Origin: Cyanobacteria bacterium REEB417
GTDB taxonomy: Bacteria; Cyanobacteriota; Cyanobacteriia; PCC-6307; Cyanobiaceae
NCBI GenBank assembly: GCA_018970945.1
Contig: JAGWVJ010000002.1
Span: forward strand, 62,001 to 126,000
DNA: 64,000 nt
Direction of reading: 5' to 3'
Position numbers and translations under genes: made by a program. Under the pieces are notes generated by a model. The model was not told where the DNA came from and did no database searches. It saw nothing but the letters and a program-made list of their open reading frames with translations. This document shows positions 17,315 through 26,839 of the stretch, one piece after another (within the stretch, counting starts at the first letter, position 1; each line of letters begins with the position of its first letter).

Positions 17315-18688
17315 TCAGGCCTCGCCCGTGATCGAGAGTCCCTCGACCCAGACGTGGGGACACACCCCATCAGGGGTCACCTTGGCTGCGCCTTCAAACC
17401 CAATCAGATTGTTGAGCACGCTGCGGATGTCGCCGGCGACGGTGGCGGCTTCGATCGATACGCGCTGGCCGTTGTCCATCAACCAGCCGTCGAACGGCAG
17501 CGAAAACGATCCCTGGCTGGCCTTGACTCCGGCATGCAGAGCCGAAAGCGAATCAATCAGCACCAGCGGCCCCTGATGGCGGCTGTGGTCCAGGCCTGCG
17601 GCACCGCCGGACGCGGCGGAGCTTCCGGCCGGTCCCACCTCGAAGTAGTCAGGCCCGACCGAGACCTTGGCTCCCATGCCCGCATGGCCGGTGGGGGCCA
17701 CACCGAAGGCTCGGGCCGTGGCCTCTGAATGCAGGAATTGACGCAACACCCCACCCTCGAGCAGGGTCAGGCGCCGGGTCGGGGTCCCTTCGCCGTCAAA
17801 GCTCGAGGCGCCGATGTTGCCGGGGTGCAGGCCGTTGTCGTGCAGATTGAGACACGGTGATGCCAGTTGCTGCCCCAGTGATTCGCGAGTGGACAGACTG
17901 ACTCCGTCGAGCACGGCACGGGCATTGAACAGGCTGCTGAAGGCGCCGATCAGATCGAGGAAGGCCTCAGGGCTGAACACGCAGGTGTAGCGACCGGTTG
18001 TGATCGGCGCATAGTCGAGGTGGCTGATCGTGCGTTCGGCCGCCTCATCGATGCAACCGGCGATGTCCAGGTCACCGGCGCCGTAGGCCAGTCGCACGGC
18101 CCCTGCGCTACGCGGCTTGCGGCCGCTTTGCTCGGCCCGGGCATACAGATACAGGCTGGCCGTGGTCATCGCCTGCTGGCGGGCGGCCCCGGCACTGTTG
18201 AGGTATAGGCGCTGGCTGCGGCGCTGGGCCAGGCCGTTGTAGGGCACGGTCCCGATCGCCGCATGGCGGCCCAGCAGCTCCCGCTCGGCGTCCTTGAGGG
18301 TGTCGAGCAGCTGCAGGATGTTGACCGGCTCGTGCAGGGGCTGCTCCAGCGGTTGCAGCGCCGCCGTGGCAAGAGGTGAGAAGGCCGGTGCGTCATCGGG
18401 ATTGCCGAAGGCGCTCGCCTCGCTGGCCCCCAGCAGGGCTCTCTCCAGCCCCTCGGCCGAAAGGTCGGAGGTGCTGGTGATGCCCACCAGCCCGTCAGTG
18501 TTCCAGGCGCGCACCGTGATGGCGCTGCGCTGGGCGGCCTTCATCTGCTTCGCTTCACCCCGATCGACCTGCACCGAGGTGTCGTCACTGCATGAGGCGC
18601 CCAGATCCCACTGGTCAATGCCATGGCGCTGGGCCAGGTGCTCCAGGCTCTGGCGCAGGCCTTCGGCATTCAGTTGGCTGGTGCCCAT
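17315..18688 (-). CDS. tldE: TldE/PmbA subunit of the TldD-TldE protease
   Basis: 457 residues, the non-catalytic partner of TldD. It lacks the HExxxH zinc site but has the family core (RGEAKQMK, then the central TGRYTCVFSPEAFLDLIGAF and FDGEGTPTRRLTLLEGG). TldD/TldE degrade unfolded peptides and mature some modified peptides such as microcins. The start ATG overlaps the tldD stop as TGATG, implying coupled translation and equal subunit supply. Confidence 0.93.
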   Translation of the reverse strand: MGTSQLNAEGLRQSLEHLAQRHGIDQWDLGASCSDDTSVQVDRGEAKQMKAAQRSAITVRAWNTDGLVGITSTSDLSAEGLERALLGASEASAFGNPDDAPAFSPLATAALQPLEQPLHEPVNILQLLDTLKDAERELLGRHAAIGTVPYNGLAQRRSQRLYLNSAGAARQQAMTTASLYLYARAEQSGRKPRSAGAVRLAYGAGDLDIAGCIDEAAERTISHLDYAPITTGRYTCVFSPEAFLDLIGAFSSLFNARAVLDGVSLSTRESLGQQLASPCLNLHDNGLHPGNIGASSFDGEGTPTRRLTLLEGGVLRQFLHSEATARAFGVAPTGHAGMGAKVSVGPDYFEVGPAGSSAASGGAAGLDHSRHQGPLVLIDSLSALHAGVKASQGSFSLPFDGWLMDNGQRVSIEAATVAGDIRSVLNNLIGFEGAAKVTPDGVCPHVWVEGLSITGEA

Positions 18689-20160
18689 CAGCGGCCCCCC
18701 ACGGTGATGCTGTCCACCTTGATATGGGGCTGACCCACCGTCACGAAGATGCTGCCGCTGACCGAACCGCAGAACCCAGCCGCCAACTCCAGATCGTTGG
18801 CGCACATCGAGATCCTTGGCATCACCTCCTTGGCTTCACCGATGAGAGTGGCCCCCTTCACCGGACGGGTCAGCTGACCGTTTTCGATCAGAAACGCCTC
18901 ATCGACCGCAAAGTTGAACTGGCCCGTGGGACCGACGCTGCCGCCACCCATCGATTTGCAATAGAGCCCCCGGTCGACCGATGCGATCAACTGCTCAGGG
19001 GTGTGGGGACCTGCGGCGATGTAGGTGTTGCGCATGCGGCTGGCGGCGGCGAATCCGTGGCTCTGGCGGCGGCCGCTGCCGGTGCGGGCATGGCCGGTGC
19101 GTTGCTCGCCGGCGCGATCGCTCAGGAAGCGCCTCAACACCCCGTTCTCGATCAGGACGGTGCGCTGGGGTTCCATGCCCTCGTCGTCCATGCTCAGTGA
19201 GCCGAAGGCACCAGGGCTCAAGCCTTCGTCGATGGCGGTCACCGCCTCATGGGCAATGGGTTCGCCCACCTTGTCGGCAAACGGGGTGGTGCCCCGCTCG
19301 ACCTGGGTGGTTTCGAGCAGATGCCCGCAGGCTTCGTGGAAGATCACACCACCGAAGCGGTTGGCCAGCACCGCCGGCATCTGGCCTGCTTCGACGTAGT
19401 CGGCGTAGAGCATGGTGGCGGCGCTGTCACAGATTTCCAGGGCCGAGGCGTCGGCGTCCCAGCGGCGCAGGTCGTCGGGGCTGTCGCTGGTGCCGTAGCG
19501 CCGCCCGAGGCTGGCGCGATGATCACCATCGGCGGCCAGCACGTTGAGCCCCAGGGACTGGTGCAGGCGAATGTCACGGGCGAAGGTGCCGTCGCTGGCG
19601 GCCACCAGTACCTCCTGCCAGTCGCGGCTGTAGCTGCCCCGGCGCACCTGCAGGTGGCGGCCATGGCGCTCCAGTCTGGCCGTGCCCTCCAGCAGCTTGG
19701 ACGAGGCCTCGGCCAGGCCGGGGCATGCGGCCAGCCAGGACACCTTGCTGCTGGCATGGTCGCGAAGAGCGGGCAGTCCATCAAAGCCATCGCTGCCGCC
19801 GGCCCGGCTGAGCGACGCGACCTGCAGACCAAGCATGCCGAGAGCCTGCTCGAGCGCGCTCTGAAGCCCCTGATCACTCAGGTCATTGGTGCTGACGAAA
19901 CCATCGCGGGAACCCAGGAAGACCCGGACGCCGGCGCCCAGCCCGAAGGCCGGACTCACGCTGGTGACCCGATCCTGTTCGGTCAGGACGCCCAGATGGT
20001 CGGTGCGTTCAAGAAAGACCTCGACCAGATCAGCTCCCGCACGTCGGCCGGAGGCGAGCAAGGCCTCAAGCCGGCCGCTCCAGAGACTGCCGAAACCGCC
20101 CAAAAGGATGGCTCCAGCTTGATGCGCTGGATCGCCAGCGCGCGTGGGGGTGATGGTCAA
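18688..20160 (-). CDS. tldD: TldD subunit of the TldD-TldE metalloprotease
   Basis: 490 residues. The zinc motif HEACGH (HExxxH) lies near residue 272, inside [15 protein letters not shown], followed by [10 protein letters not shown] and the conserved end [18 protein letters not shown]. It forms the active heterodimer with the TldE subunit encoded immediately downstream. The frame starts with TTG at 20160, 15 bp after acsF; I see no better start nearby, so the exact N-terminus is open. Confidence 0.93.
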   Translation of the reverse strand: MTITPTRAGDPAHQAGAILLGGFGSLWSGRLEALLASGRRAGADLVEVFLERTDHLGVLTEQDRVTSVSPAFGLGAGVRVFLGSRDGFVSTNDLSDQGLQSALEQALGMLGLQVASLSRAGGSDGFDGLPALRDHASSKVSWLAACPGLAEASSKLLEGTARLERHGRHLQVRRGSYSRDWQEVLVAASDGTFARDIRLHQSLGLNVLAADGDHRASLGRRYGTSDSPDDLRRWDADASALEICDSAATMLYADYVEAGQMPAVLANRFGGVIFHEACGHLLETTQVERGTTPFADKVGEPIAHEAVTAIDEGLSPGAFGSLSMDDEGMEPQRTVLIENGVLRRFLSDRAGEQRTGHARTGSGRRQSHGFAAASRMRNTYIAAGPHTPEQLIASVDRGLYCKSMGGGSVGPTGQFNFAVDEAFLIENGQLTRPVKGATLIGEAKEVMPRISMCANDLELAAGFCGSVSGSIFVTVGQPHIKVDSITVGGR

Positions 20161-20175
20161 GGTGGGGGTCTCCGT

Positions 20176-21297
20176 TCAGCGAACGGCAGGCTGGAACCGG
20201 TCGCTGCGGATCGGCGCCATCAGGAACAGCTTGGCCATCTCGGCAGCATTGGCGGCCCAGTAGGGGAGTTTGCGCAGCAGCTTCAGCGGAGCTGGGGCAG
20301 AAGTGGCGTCGGCCTCTGCCAGAGCGTTGTTGTTGCTGACCAGCCGTTCCAGACGCACATAGAACTTGGGGTGGTCGACGTTCAGAACCACCGGGAAGAC
20401 GCGGGCCGACGTCTCGTTGGTCTTGGCGATCACGTACTTGTCGTAGCTGCGGGCATCGAGGCCCAGGGCTTCGTAGAACTCCTTGCGGGCGACGTCGCGC
20501 ACATACATGGTGGCGAATACGGCCAGCAGAAAGAAACGGCACCACAGACGGGCCTGCAGCCCGCGCACTGAATCGGGCTGGGCCTTCATCAGGGCATCAA
20601 AGAAATCGCCATGACGATTCTCATCTTGGCACCAATTCTCAAAGAAATTGAAAATCGGGAAAATCTTGCTTTCCGGATGTTTTTCGAGGTGGCGGAAAAT
20701 GGCGATGTAACGCCAGTAACCAATCTTTTCAGACAGATAGGTGGCGTAAAAAATGAATTTTGGCTTGAAGAACGTGTAAGCCTTGTTGGCTGTCAGAAAG
20801 CCCAGGTCAAGCTGCAGGCCGAAGTCGGCCATGGACTTGTTGAGGAAGCCAGCATGGCGGGCCTCGTCGCGGGCCATGTGGGCAAAACACTCGGCGAGAA
20901 GTGGGTTTCTGTCTTTGATGCGGCGGCTCAGCTCCTTGTAGAGCAGGAAACCTGAAAACTCAGAGGTGCAGCTCTGCTCAAGAAATTCAATGAACACCCG
21001 ACGGGTCTCGGGATCCAGCTTGTCGGCAGCACCTTCGAACGCCTCGTTGCGCACGAAATGGTGTCGGTTGTAATCCTTGCGGAACTCCTCGCAGATGGCC
21101 TCGAGTTCCAGTTCGTTGGGCCGCAGATCCATCGCCGCCATGGCGTCGAAATCCGTGGTGTAGAAGCGCGGTGTCAGGATCGTGTCCTTGACCGGCTCCT
21201 TGATTGCCGGAGCGTCGGGGTTGCCGAGCGAGGTTGTGGTCGTGTCGGCTACGGCGGACGGAGGCACCATCGACTGCACAGGTGGCGTTGCCTGCAT
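20176..21297 (-). CDS. acsF: Mg-protoporphyrin IX monomethyl ester oxidative cyclase
   Basis: Aerobic diiron cyclase making the fifth ring of chlorophyll. About 373 residues from ATG 21297. Diiron ligands are visible in [29 protein letters not shown] and [13 protein letters not shown] nonconserved Pro/Thr-rich N-terminus precedes the fold. Part of the gene is unusually AT-rich: 20641-20760 is 47/120 G+C (39 percent) by my count, with AAA, AAT, ATT and TTT codons otherwise scarce nearby. It precedes tldD/tldE on the same strand; cyanobacteria often carry two cyclase copies (ChlA-I/ChlA-II) and I cannot say which this is. Confidence 0.96.
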   Translation of the reverse strand: MQATPPVQSMVPPSAVADTTTTSLGNPDAPAIKEPVKDTILTPRFYTTDFDAMAAMDLRPNELELEAICEEFRKDYNRHHFVRNEAFEGAADKLDPETRRVFIEFLEQSCTSEFSGFLLYKELSRRIKDRNPLLAECFAHMARDEARHAGFLNKSMADFGLQLDLGFLTANKAYTFFKPKFIFYATYLSEKIGYWRYIAIFRHLEKHPESKIFPIFNFFENWCQDENRHGDFFDALMKAQPDSVRGLQARLWCRFFLLAVFATMYVRDVARKEFYEALGLDARSYDKYVIAKTNETSARVFPVVLNVDHPKFYVRLERLVSNNNALAEADATSAPAPLKLLRKLPYWAANAAEMAKLFLMAPIRSDRFQPAVR

Positions 21298-21337
21298 CGT
21301 AGAGGCCACGCCGTCGCCACCGGGTGCTTGTAACGCC

Positions 21338-21790
21338 TCAGTTGGGCCCGAGCCATTTCTGGCCATTGAGCCGTTGCACCAGGCGGGAGACCAGCAGGGC
21401 CAGGCTCATTTTCTTTTCGTCGATCAGAAACGACTCCAGCACCGTCGGTGAGCTGCCCGGCTCAGCCAGGCTCACGGTCTTGGCCGCGTTGATGTCGGTC
21501 GCGGTGAAACACAACCAGAAACGGCGCCCATCGCTGAAACCTCCCTTGACCATCCAGCAGGGGCTTCCCACCACGGGCATGTCACCCTGCTCGAAGCTCA
21601 GATCGCAGGCCGGCCCACCGGTGCTGCTGATCTCCCTGGCCAGGGCCGGGATCAGCAGGTCGGGCACGAACCGTTCGAACGGCTGCTCCTCAGGGGCCGG
21701 AGGTTTGACCTTGGCGGCAGGGCCTGGGGTGCTGGGTTCAGACGCTGATCCGCTCGCTGGTTCGCTCGCCGGCACTGACCTGCTGGGCAA
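21338..21790 (-). CDS. DUF2996 protein
   Basis: About 145-150 residues. A disordered Ser/Pro/Ala N-terminus is followed by the domain: [53 protein letters not shown] and the terminal [11 protein letters not shown], which is the signature end of DUF2996. Function unknown; the family is confined to cyanobacteria and plastids. The start is uncertain (TTG 21790 or GTG 21775). It lies just upstream of acsF on the same strand, about 40 bp away. Confidence 0.88.
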   Translation of the reverse strand: MPSRSVPASEPASGSASEPSTPGPAAKVKPPAPEEQPFERFVPDLLIPALAREISSTGGPACDLSFEQGDMPVVGSPCWMVKGGFSDGRRFWLCFTATDINAAKTVSLAEPGSSPTVLESFLIDEKKMSLALLVSRLVQRLNGQKWLGPN

Positions 21791-21853
21791 CTGCCATGAC
21801 TCTAGGATTGGTGCCGGTCGGCTGGTCAGGACCCTCTGGTCGGACTCTCCCGG

Positions 21854-22345
21854 TCAGCCCCAGGCCTCATCGGTGGGTTGGTCCCAGCCGTCGTCGATGT
21901 CGGTGCGGGCAGCTGCGGCGGTCGCACGGGGAGCGGCACTGCCGCGGCGAATCACCCGGAAGGGCACCTCAACCGTTGGTGCCGGTTCTCCCGGCGCCCG
22001 GCTGGGCCCAGCGCCGCCTGCGCTGGACTGCGGTCGCTGCGGCGCCTGCCGGGAGGTTTGCCGCGGTGGGGTGGTAGCGCGTTCAGATGCCCTCGTCCCT
22101 GACGGTGGTGCAGCCGTCCAGGCTTCCCGGGTGCCCTGGCGCAGGGCCAGGGCCGTCGCGGCCGCGCTCAGTCCTGCACCGCCGGCCGCCGCGGCGGCAA
22201 TCCAGGCTCCCAGGGGCAGGGTGGGTGAGCTCCAGAGCAGCAGGCGCAGGCTCACCCCCGGACGGGGATTCGCCGCCGCCAGCAACAGAACCGCCAGCAG
22301 GGGTGCCAGCACCGGAAGCAACATCAGCTGACGCAGCACCTTCAC
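21854..22345 (-). CDS. Two-span membrane protein, unknown
   Basis: 163 residues with two hydrophobic segments (about residues 5-25 and 43-68), then a long polar, Pro/Arg/Thr-rich tail ending VEVPFRVIRRGS and DIDDGWDQPTDEAWG. The DDGWDQP end looks conserved and may bind a partner. I know of similar cyanobacterial membrane proteins but no function. It begins 7 bp after the ubiX stop on the same strand. Confidence 0.7.
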   Translation of the reverse strand: MKVLRQLMLLPVLAPLLAVLLLAAANPRPGVSLRLLLWSSPTLPLGAWIAAAAAGGAGLSAAATALALRQGTREAWTAAPPSGTRASERATTPPRQTSRQAPQRPQSSAGGAGPSRAPGEPAPTVEVPFRVIRRGSAAPRATAAAARTDIDDGWDQPTDEAWG

Positions 22346-22352
22346 GCTCGGC

Positions 22353-22970
22353 TCAGGGGCGACCCATCCATCGGTTCAGCGGAGCCAGCTCCTCGCCCAG
22401 CACATCAAACAGGCGAACCACCAGAAAATCCACCATGTCCTCAATGGTTTGAGGCTGGTGGTACCAGGCCGGTACGGGCGGAGCAATGCGCGCGCCCGCT
22501 TCGGCCAGGGCGGTGAGATTGCGTAGGTGCACGAGGTTCCAGGGGGTTTCGCGTGGGCAGATCACCAGGGGGCGAGCCTCCTTCAGGTGCACATCGGCTG
22601 CCCGCTCCAGCAGATCGGTGGCCACGCCGGCGGCAATCCTGCCAACGCAGCCCATGCTTGCCGGCAGGATCACCATGCCCCGGGTCCGATAGCTGCCGCT
22701 GGCGATGCTCGCTGCCTGGTCGTTCCAGCGATGGCAGCGCAGCTGTCCATCGGTGCTGCCGGTGCGGTCGCGCCAGAAGGCCTCCTGGGCTTCCGGTTCG
22801 CCGGGCAGCTGGATGCCGAGTTCGGCCTGCCAGACCGTGATCGCCCCGCGACTGGTGACCAGCTCCACCGAGTCGCCGGCATCCAGCAGGAGCTGGAGGG
22901 CCCGCTGCGCAAGGGGCTGGGCCGATGCCCCCGACACGGCCAGCACCAGTGGAGGCCGCGATGTGCCCAT
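22353..22970 (-). CDS. ubiX: UbiX-family flavin prenyltransferase
   Basis: Makes prenylated FMN, the cofactor of UbiD-type decarboxylases. 205 residues with the FMN-binding start LVLAVSGASAQPLAQRALQL, the Ser/Met region MVILPASMGCVGRIAAGVAT, and LVICPRETPWNLVHLRNL. No ubiD gene is in the window. It starts 2 bp after the stop of the RNase R-like gene, so the two are likely co-transcribed. Confidence 0.93.
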   Translation of the reverse strand: MGTSRPPLVLAVSGASAQPLAQRALQLLLDAGDSVELVTSRGAITVWQAELGIQLPGEPEAQEAFWRDRTGSTDGQLRCHRWNDQAASIASGSYRTRGMVILPASMGCVGRIAAGVATDLLERAADVHLKEARPLVICPRETPWNLVHLRNLTALAEAGARIAPPVPAWYHQPQTIEDMVDFLVVRLFDVLGEELAPLNRWMGRP

Positions 22971-22972
22971 GC

Positions 22973-25279
22973 TCAGTCGGCGTCCGGGGCGTTGCCGTTG
23001 TCGCCAGCGTGGTCGCGATCGACTGCGTCGCCATCGACCGGCTCGATTTCGACTTCGCCTTCAGGCAAAACCACGGCCAGATCAATCTGATGCCGCAGCG
23101 GATCCACCTTTTCGATCACCACATCAACGCTGTCGCCGAGCATGTAGGTGCGACGATTCTTGCGGCCTACCAGGCGGTTCTGGCGCGAACGGTACTCGTA
23201 CCAATCGTCTTTGAGGGAACTCACGTGCACCAGACCCTCCACCTGGGACGGGGGCACCTCCACGAAGAAGCCGTAGCTCTGCACGCCACTGATGGTGCCG
23301 CTGAGGGTCTGCCCAACCAGTGGCTCGGCCTGGCGAGCCTGGGCCATGGCCACCAGGTCGGTGCTGAAGTCCTGCAATTGACGATGGCGCTGGTTCAGGC
23401 GTTCGCTCAGCCCATGGGCCAGATCCTCGGTATAGGGCACGAGCACCCCTGCGGCGAGCAGGGGCCAGTCGATCTGGCCATGGCAGCTGTCTGCAGCCAG
23501 ATCCACGCTGGTCTTGTGGCGGATGCTCGGCCTGTCCTTGCCCTCCAGCAGCAGGGTCAGCAGCAGCTGCTGATTCCAGATGTCGGCGTAGTGCAGGGTC
23601 GGGTTGCACCACGGCGCCTGGGCCGTTGTGGCACCACCCAGCATGTGGAGACCGGCTTCGTCCGACAGCTGCACCGGGTTCAGGGTGCCGCGCAGCTGCT
23701 GCTGCAGGGGGCGCTGCCGCTCGCTGTGGCTGAAGCACTGGGCCAGTTCGGTCGCGCTGGTGTCGCCTTCCTCGCTCAGTTCAAGGGGAATCTCCAGGGC
23801 CAGGGCTGCTTTCACCACGTCATGCAGGTCGGCGGCGCTCGGCGCCGGGTTGACAGCAAAGATCGCCGGCAGTTCCAGGGCACTCAGATGTTGGCCCAGG
23901 GCGCGTTCGGCCAGCACAACGGCTTCACGCAGGATCGCGTGGGGGTGGTGGGGCGGCAGGATCACCATCCAGCCGTTGCGACTGGCATCGGGGGCGGGGA
24001 CGTGCAAATCGCCGAGCCGGTCGATCGCCGGCAGGGGCAGATCAAGATCGAGGGACCCCGCCGCCAGACGCTGCTCCCGCAGCTGGGTGCCCAAGGCGAC
24101 CAGCTGCTCGAGCAGGGGGAGATGGTCCTTGAGCGGTTTGAGAGGGGCGGCCAGGGTCCGGCTTTTGGGTTTGCGCTCGGCCAGGGCACTCAGGGCTGCC
24201 TCGCTCGCTACGGCATCGACCCTGATCAGGCTGCGGTGAAAGCGGAAGTGGAGCAGCTGGCCGTGGCTGTCGAGTTCCAGGGCCACCGACAGGGCTTCCT
24301 GGCTGTCGCCTGGCTTGAAGCCACAGGCCTTGCTGAGGGCCGCACTGAGCAGTGGCTGCCACTGGCCGCCCAGGCAAAGGGCTTCAGCCTGTTCCCGCAG
24401 CCACTGGTCTGTGCTGCTGCCGGGTGCCACCCGTTCGGCCACGCTGGGGGCATGCAGCCACAGGCGCTGGCCCTGTTCAAGGGGCTCCAGTGACAGCGCC
24501 GCCAGGGGTGGGGCTTCCTTTCCCTGCCAGGCTTCAAGCAGCAGGGTTGGCAGGCCGGTTAAATCGGTCCTGTTGTGGCCGCCCGGAGCCTTGGGTGTGG
24601 CCCGTGGCGCCGGGCCGCGGTCCTGCAGTCGATGCTTGGTCAGCAGCAGATCGAGGTCGGCGGCTTCACCGCCGTTGATCGGCAGGCTGCGGGTCACATG
24701 GCCAAAGGCTGGTCTCTGGGCCACCGGGAAGCGATCGACGACCACTTCGACAACGCTGTCGGCGTTGTCGTTGCAGTGCTTGCTGTCATCGCTCGGCAGC
24801 TCGATGCTGGTCAGCAGGCGGTCATCCAGCGGTTGGGCGATGATCCGCTCACCCTGCTGATCCAGCTGCGCCAGCAGGCTTGTGGTCGTGCGGGTCAGGA
24901 TGCACTGCACGCCCCCCTCGGGTGAACGACGCCGTCCGCCTTCGCGGGTGATCCGCACCAGCACCCGGTCGCCGTTCCAGGCGTGGTTGAGCTGGTGATC
25001 ACGGATGTAGATATCTTCACCGCCGTCTTCGCGCAGGGCAAAACAGAATCCTTTGCTCGAGCAGCGCAACCGGGCAGGAATCAGGCTGTCGTTGCTCAGC
25101 CGTTGCACCCCGGCGTCGTTCAGCTCGACCAGGCCAAGCCGACCCATGGCTTCGAGGCCGATGCGCAGGTGCTCTTTGTCACCTTTGAGGCTCAGACCCA
25201 GGGCTTTTTCGAGCTTGGCAACAGGCAGGGGCTCGGCGGCGGGAAGCTGGTCGAGCAGGTCAGCGACCGTGAACTTCAT
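22973..25279 (-). CDS. RNase R/II-like (RNB) protein with degenerate active site
   Basis: 768 residues with the RNase R architecture: an N-terminal winged helix (about residues 1-60), a cold-shock domain (LRCSSKGFCFALREDGGEDI onward), an RNB domain (about 225-600) and a C-terminal S1 domain from about 655 (GQTLSGTISGVQSYGFFVEV). The RNB catalytic loop, normally a DGxDARDFDDA segment, reads LLLEAWQGKEAPPLAALSLE near residue 246, so the metal-binding Asp residues are Pro, Leu and Ala. The second active-site block, usually SPIRRYxD, is NPTLHYADIW near 558. Active exonuclease is therefore unlikely; RNA binding may remain. The cyanobacterial Zam protein is a possible relative. The ATG at 25279 matches the domain start. 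Confidence 0.88.
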   Translation of the reverse strand: MKFTVADLLDQLPAAEPLPVAKLEKALGLSLKGDKEHLRIGLEAMGRLGLVELNDAGVQRLSNDSLIPARLRCSSKGFCFALREDGGEDIYIRDHQLNHAWNGDRVLVRITREGGRRRSPEGGVQCILTRTTTSLLAQLDQQGERIIAQPLDDRLLTSIELPSDDSKHCNDNADSVVEVVVDRFPVAQRPAFGHVTRSLPINGGEAADLDLLLTKHRLQDRGPAPRATPKAPGGHNRTDLTGLPTLLLEAWQGKEAPPLAALSLEPLEQGQRLWLHAPSVAERVAPGSSTDQWLREQAEALCLGGQWQPLLSAALSKACGFKPGDSQEALSVALELDSHGQLLHFRFHRSLIRVDAVASEAALSALAERKPKSRTLAAPLKPLKDHLPLLEQLVALGTQLREQRLAAGSLDLDLPLPAIDRLGDLHVPAPDASRNGWMVILPPHHPHAILREAVVLAERALGQHLSALELPAIFAVNPAPSAADLHDVVKAALALEIPLELSEEGDTSATELAQCFSHSERQRPLQQQLRGTLNPVQLSDEAGLHMLGGATTAQAPWCNPTLHYADIWNQQLLLTLLLEGKDRPSIRHKTSVDLAADSCHGQIDWPLLAAGVLVPYTEDLAHGLSERLNQRHRQLQDFSTDLVAMAQARQAEPLVGQTLSGTISGVQSYGFFVEVPPSQVEGLVHVSSLKDDWYEYRSRQNRLVGRKNRRTYMLGDSVDVVIEKVDPLRHQIDLAVVLPEGEVEIEPVDGDAVDRDHAGDNGNAPDAD

Positions 25280-25489
25280 GGTTGGGGCGGGCGAACGGCA
25301 GCAGGACGGGCTCAGCTGGCGGCGGTCTGGAATCCCACGGCACGGTCCCTGCAAGAACGGGGGTGTCGCGCGGAAGTCCGGCTGCGATGGCTGGGCAGGA
25401 ACGCTCAGGGCTCGAAGCGATGCCCTAAGACCCTGCGACTCCCGGAGGGGTTACTTCAATCTTACCCAGCCGTTCGGTCGTGGCCGGGC

Positions 25490-25792
25490 TCACTCCGGTG
25501 GCGTCCCGGCGTTGGCGAGGCTGCGGATGATCAGCTGCATGCCGATCAGCAGAAACCCCACGGCGGCGGCCAGTTGCAGAAGGTTGGTGGGAATCAGGCT
25601 CGACAGGGATCCTCCCGCCGCCGCCCCCACCAGGCTGGCCAGCACCAGGGCCGTGGCGCTGCCGGCAAACACCGCGCCGGGACGGCTGCTGGTGCCGCTG
25701 ATGGTGACGATCGCCAGCTGGGTCTTGTCGCCTAGTTCTGCCAGAAACACCGTCGCGAAGGTGGAGGCCAGCAGGCCCAGAGGGAGCGCCAT
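25490..25792 (-). CDS. UPF0016-type hemi-manganese exporter, subunit B
   Basis: 100 residues, about three membrane segments with one ExGDKT motif: TVFLAELGDKTQLAIVTISG near residues 14-33. The Mnx/GDT1 family normally has two such repeats in one protein; here each repeat is a separate gene. Established work shows that cyanobacteria can use paired half-size exchangers to export Mn2+ and protect photosynthesis. It begins 5 bp after the companion gene, giving co-expression. Confidence 0.9.
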   Translation of the reverse strand: MALPLGLLASTFATVFLAELGDKTQLAIVTISGTSSRPGAVFAGSATALVLASLVGAAAGGSLSSLIPTNLLQLAAAVGFLLIGMQLIIRSLANAGTPPE

Positions 25793-25797
25793 GGGTC

Positions 25798-26169
25798 TCA
25801 GCTGAAGTTGGGCAAGGTCAGAATGGCCTGCCGGCCGAGCCACAGACCGAGCACCACCATCAGGATTCCGGCAAGGCGTTCCAACAGTTCCGGAGCCAGC
25901 AGGCGGGCCAGCCAGCGGCCGAGCACCACCCCCACCAGTGACGAACAGATCAGGGCCAGCGAGGCGCCGGCAAACACCACCATGGGCTGGCCCGACTGGG
26001 CCGACAGCAGCAGGGCGGCCAACTGGGTCTTGTCTCCGAGTTCGGCCAAAAACACGGTGGTGGCAGTGGTCACGAACACCGCCCCCCAGCCGGCTGAAGC
26101 CGGGCCGACCTCGCCCGCACCGACCCCGCCCGCAGCGTCGATGCTTACCGGCTCCTGCTGGTCGCTCAT
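25798..26169 (-). CDS. UPF0016-type hemi-manganese exporter, subunit A
   Basis: 123 residues: a polar 25-residue N-terminus, then the motif TVFLAELGDKTQLAALLLSA and further hydrophobic helices. It is the other half of the two-gene exchanger; the acidic motif residues line the metal site in the family. The ATG at 26169 overlaps the stop of the YkgJ-type gene (ATGA), so the three genes form a tight operon. Mn2+ is the likely substrate in a phototroph, Ca2+ possible. Confidence 0.9.
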   Translation of the reverse strand: MSDQQEPVSIDAAGGVGAGEVGPASAGWGAVFVTTATTVFLAELGDKTQLAALLLSAQSGQPMVVFAGASLALICSSLVGVVLGRWLARLLAPELLERLAGILMVVLGLWLGRQAILTLPNFS

Positions 26170-26579
26170 CGCCGCCGTCCGTTGGCCCGCAGAAATCGTT
26201 TCATCACCTTGCCACGGCCGCCGTATTCGCTGCGGATCTGCTGCGTGCAGCAGTCGATGGCGAAGGCTTCGCCCGCTGCGCTGCCCAGGCCTTCGGGGGC
26301 AAACAGGTTGACCAGGTTGCTCACCTGGCAGAAGTCGGGCCGCTCGCTGTAAATGCGGCAGCGCCGGCTGCCTGTGTCGAAATGGCGGCACCATCCGTCG
26401 TCGCCCACCAGGGCCAGATAGGTCTGCCGCTGCACGGGGCTGAGGGCTTCCAGGGCCTCCTGACGCAGGGCCGGATCCAGCCGGCAGCAGGCTCCGCAAC
26501 CGGTGATGCACTGCCACTTGGGCATCGAGCCTGAGCCTGAGGGCGCCATGCAGCCTGGTGCGCTGATGCGCTCCAGCAT
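26166..26579 (-). CDS. YkgJ-family cysteine cluster protein
   Basis: 137 residues with [11 protein letters not shown] near residue 24-34, [19 protein letters not shown] and DFCQV, the Cys pattern of the UPF0153/YkgJ family, thought to bind zinc or an iron-sulfur cluster. Exact function is unknown. It is first in the operon with the two hemi-manganese exchangers and overlaps the next gene by 4 bp, which hints at a metal-related role. It is divergent from psb30. Confidence 0.9.
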   Translation of the reverse strand: MLERISAPGCMAPSGSGSMPKWQCITGCGACCRLDPALRQEALEALSPVQRQTYLALVGDDGWCRHFDTGSRRCRIYSERPDFCQVSNLVNLFAPEGLGSAAGEAFAIDCCTQQIRSEYGGRGKVMKRFLRANGRRR

Positions 26580-26708
26580 GACAAGCCGTCACAGCCGGCC
26601 AGCGGAGTGCGGGCCCGGCCCGCCGGGGCTTTTAATCTGATGGGGCAGCTCGACCTGCTGCAGGCCGCTGATTCCCGATCCCGACCCGAGCCCCCCAACC
26701 CGAGCCCG

Positions 26709-26810
26709 ATGGATTTCCACCTGATCGCCAACTTCGCTGCTCTGGCGCTGATCACCCTGGCCGGACCTGCGGTGATCTTCATCCTTTTCTACCGCCGCGG
26801 CGCTCTCTGA
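26709..26810 (+). CDS. psb30: Photosystem II reaction centre protein Psb30 (Ycf12)
   Basis: 33 residues, [20 protein letters not shown] followed by a short end with FYRRGAL. The single membrane helix, the AGPAV turn and the terminal RRGxL are diagnostic of Psb30, a small peripheral subunit of photosystem II. In-frame upstream codons (from 26607) are Arg/Pro-rich and not part of the protein; the ATG at 26709 is the start. The gene stands alone between YkgJ and recJ. Confidence 0.92.
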   Translation: MDFHLIANFAALALITLAGPAVIFILFYRRGAL

Positions 26811-26839
26811 CCGTGCGTTCCTGAACCCTGGAGTGGGAT

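Noticed and set aside
22925-24493. 522-residue plus-strand frame opposite the RNase R-like gene
   Set aside because: Gln/Gly/His-rich composition typical of the antisense of a GC-rich gene; no motif, and the minus-strand gene has full domain structure.
25280-25489. Riboswitch or attenuator upstream of the RNase R-like gene
   Set aside because: The leader has GC-rich short repeats but no consistent hairpin plus T-run or known riboswitch core.
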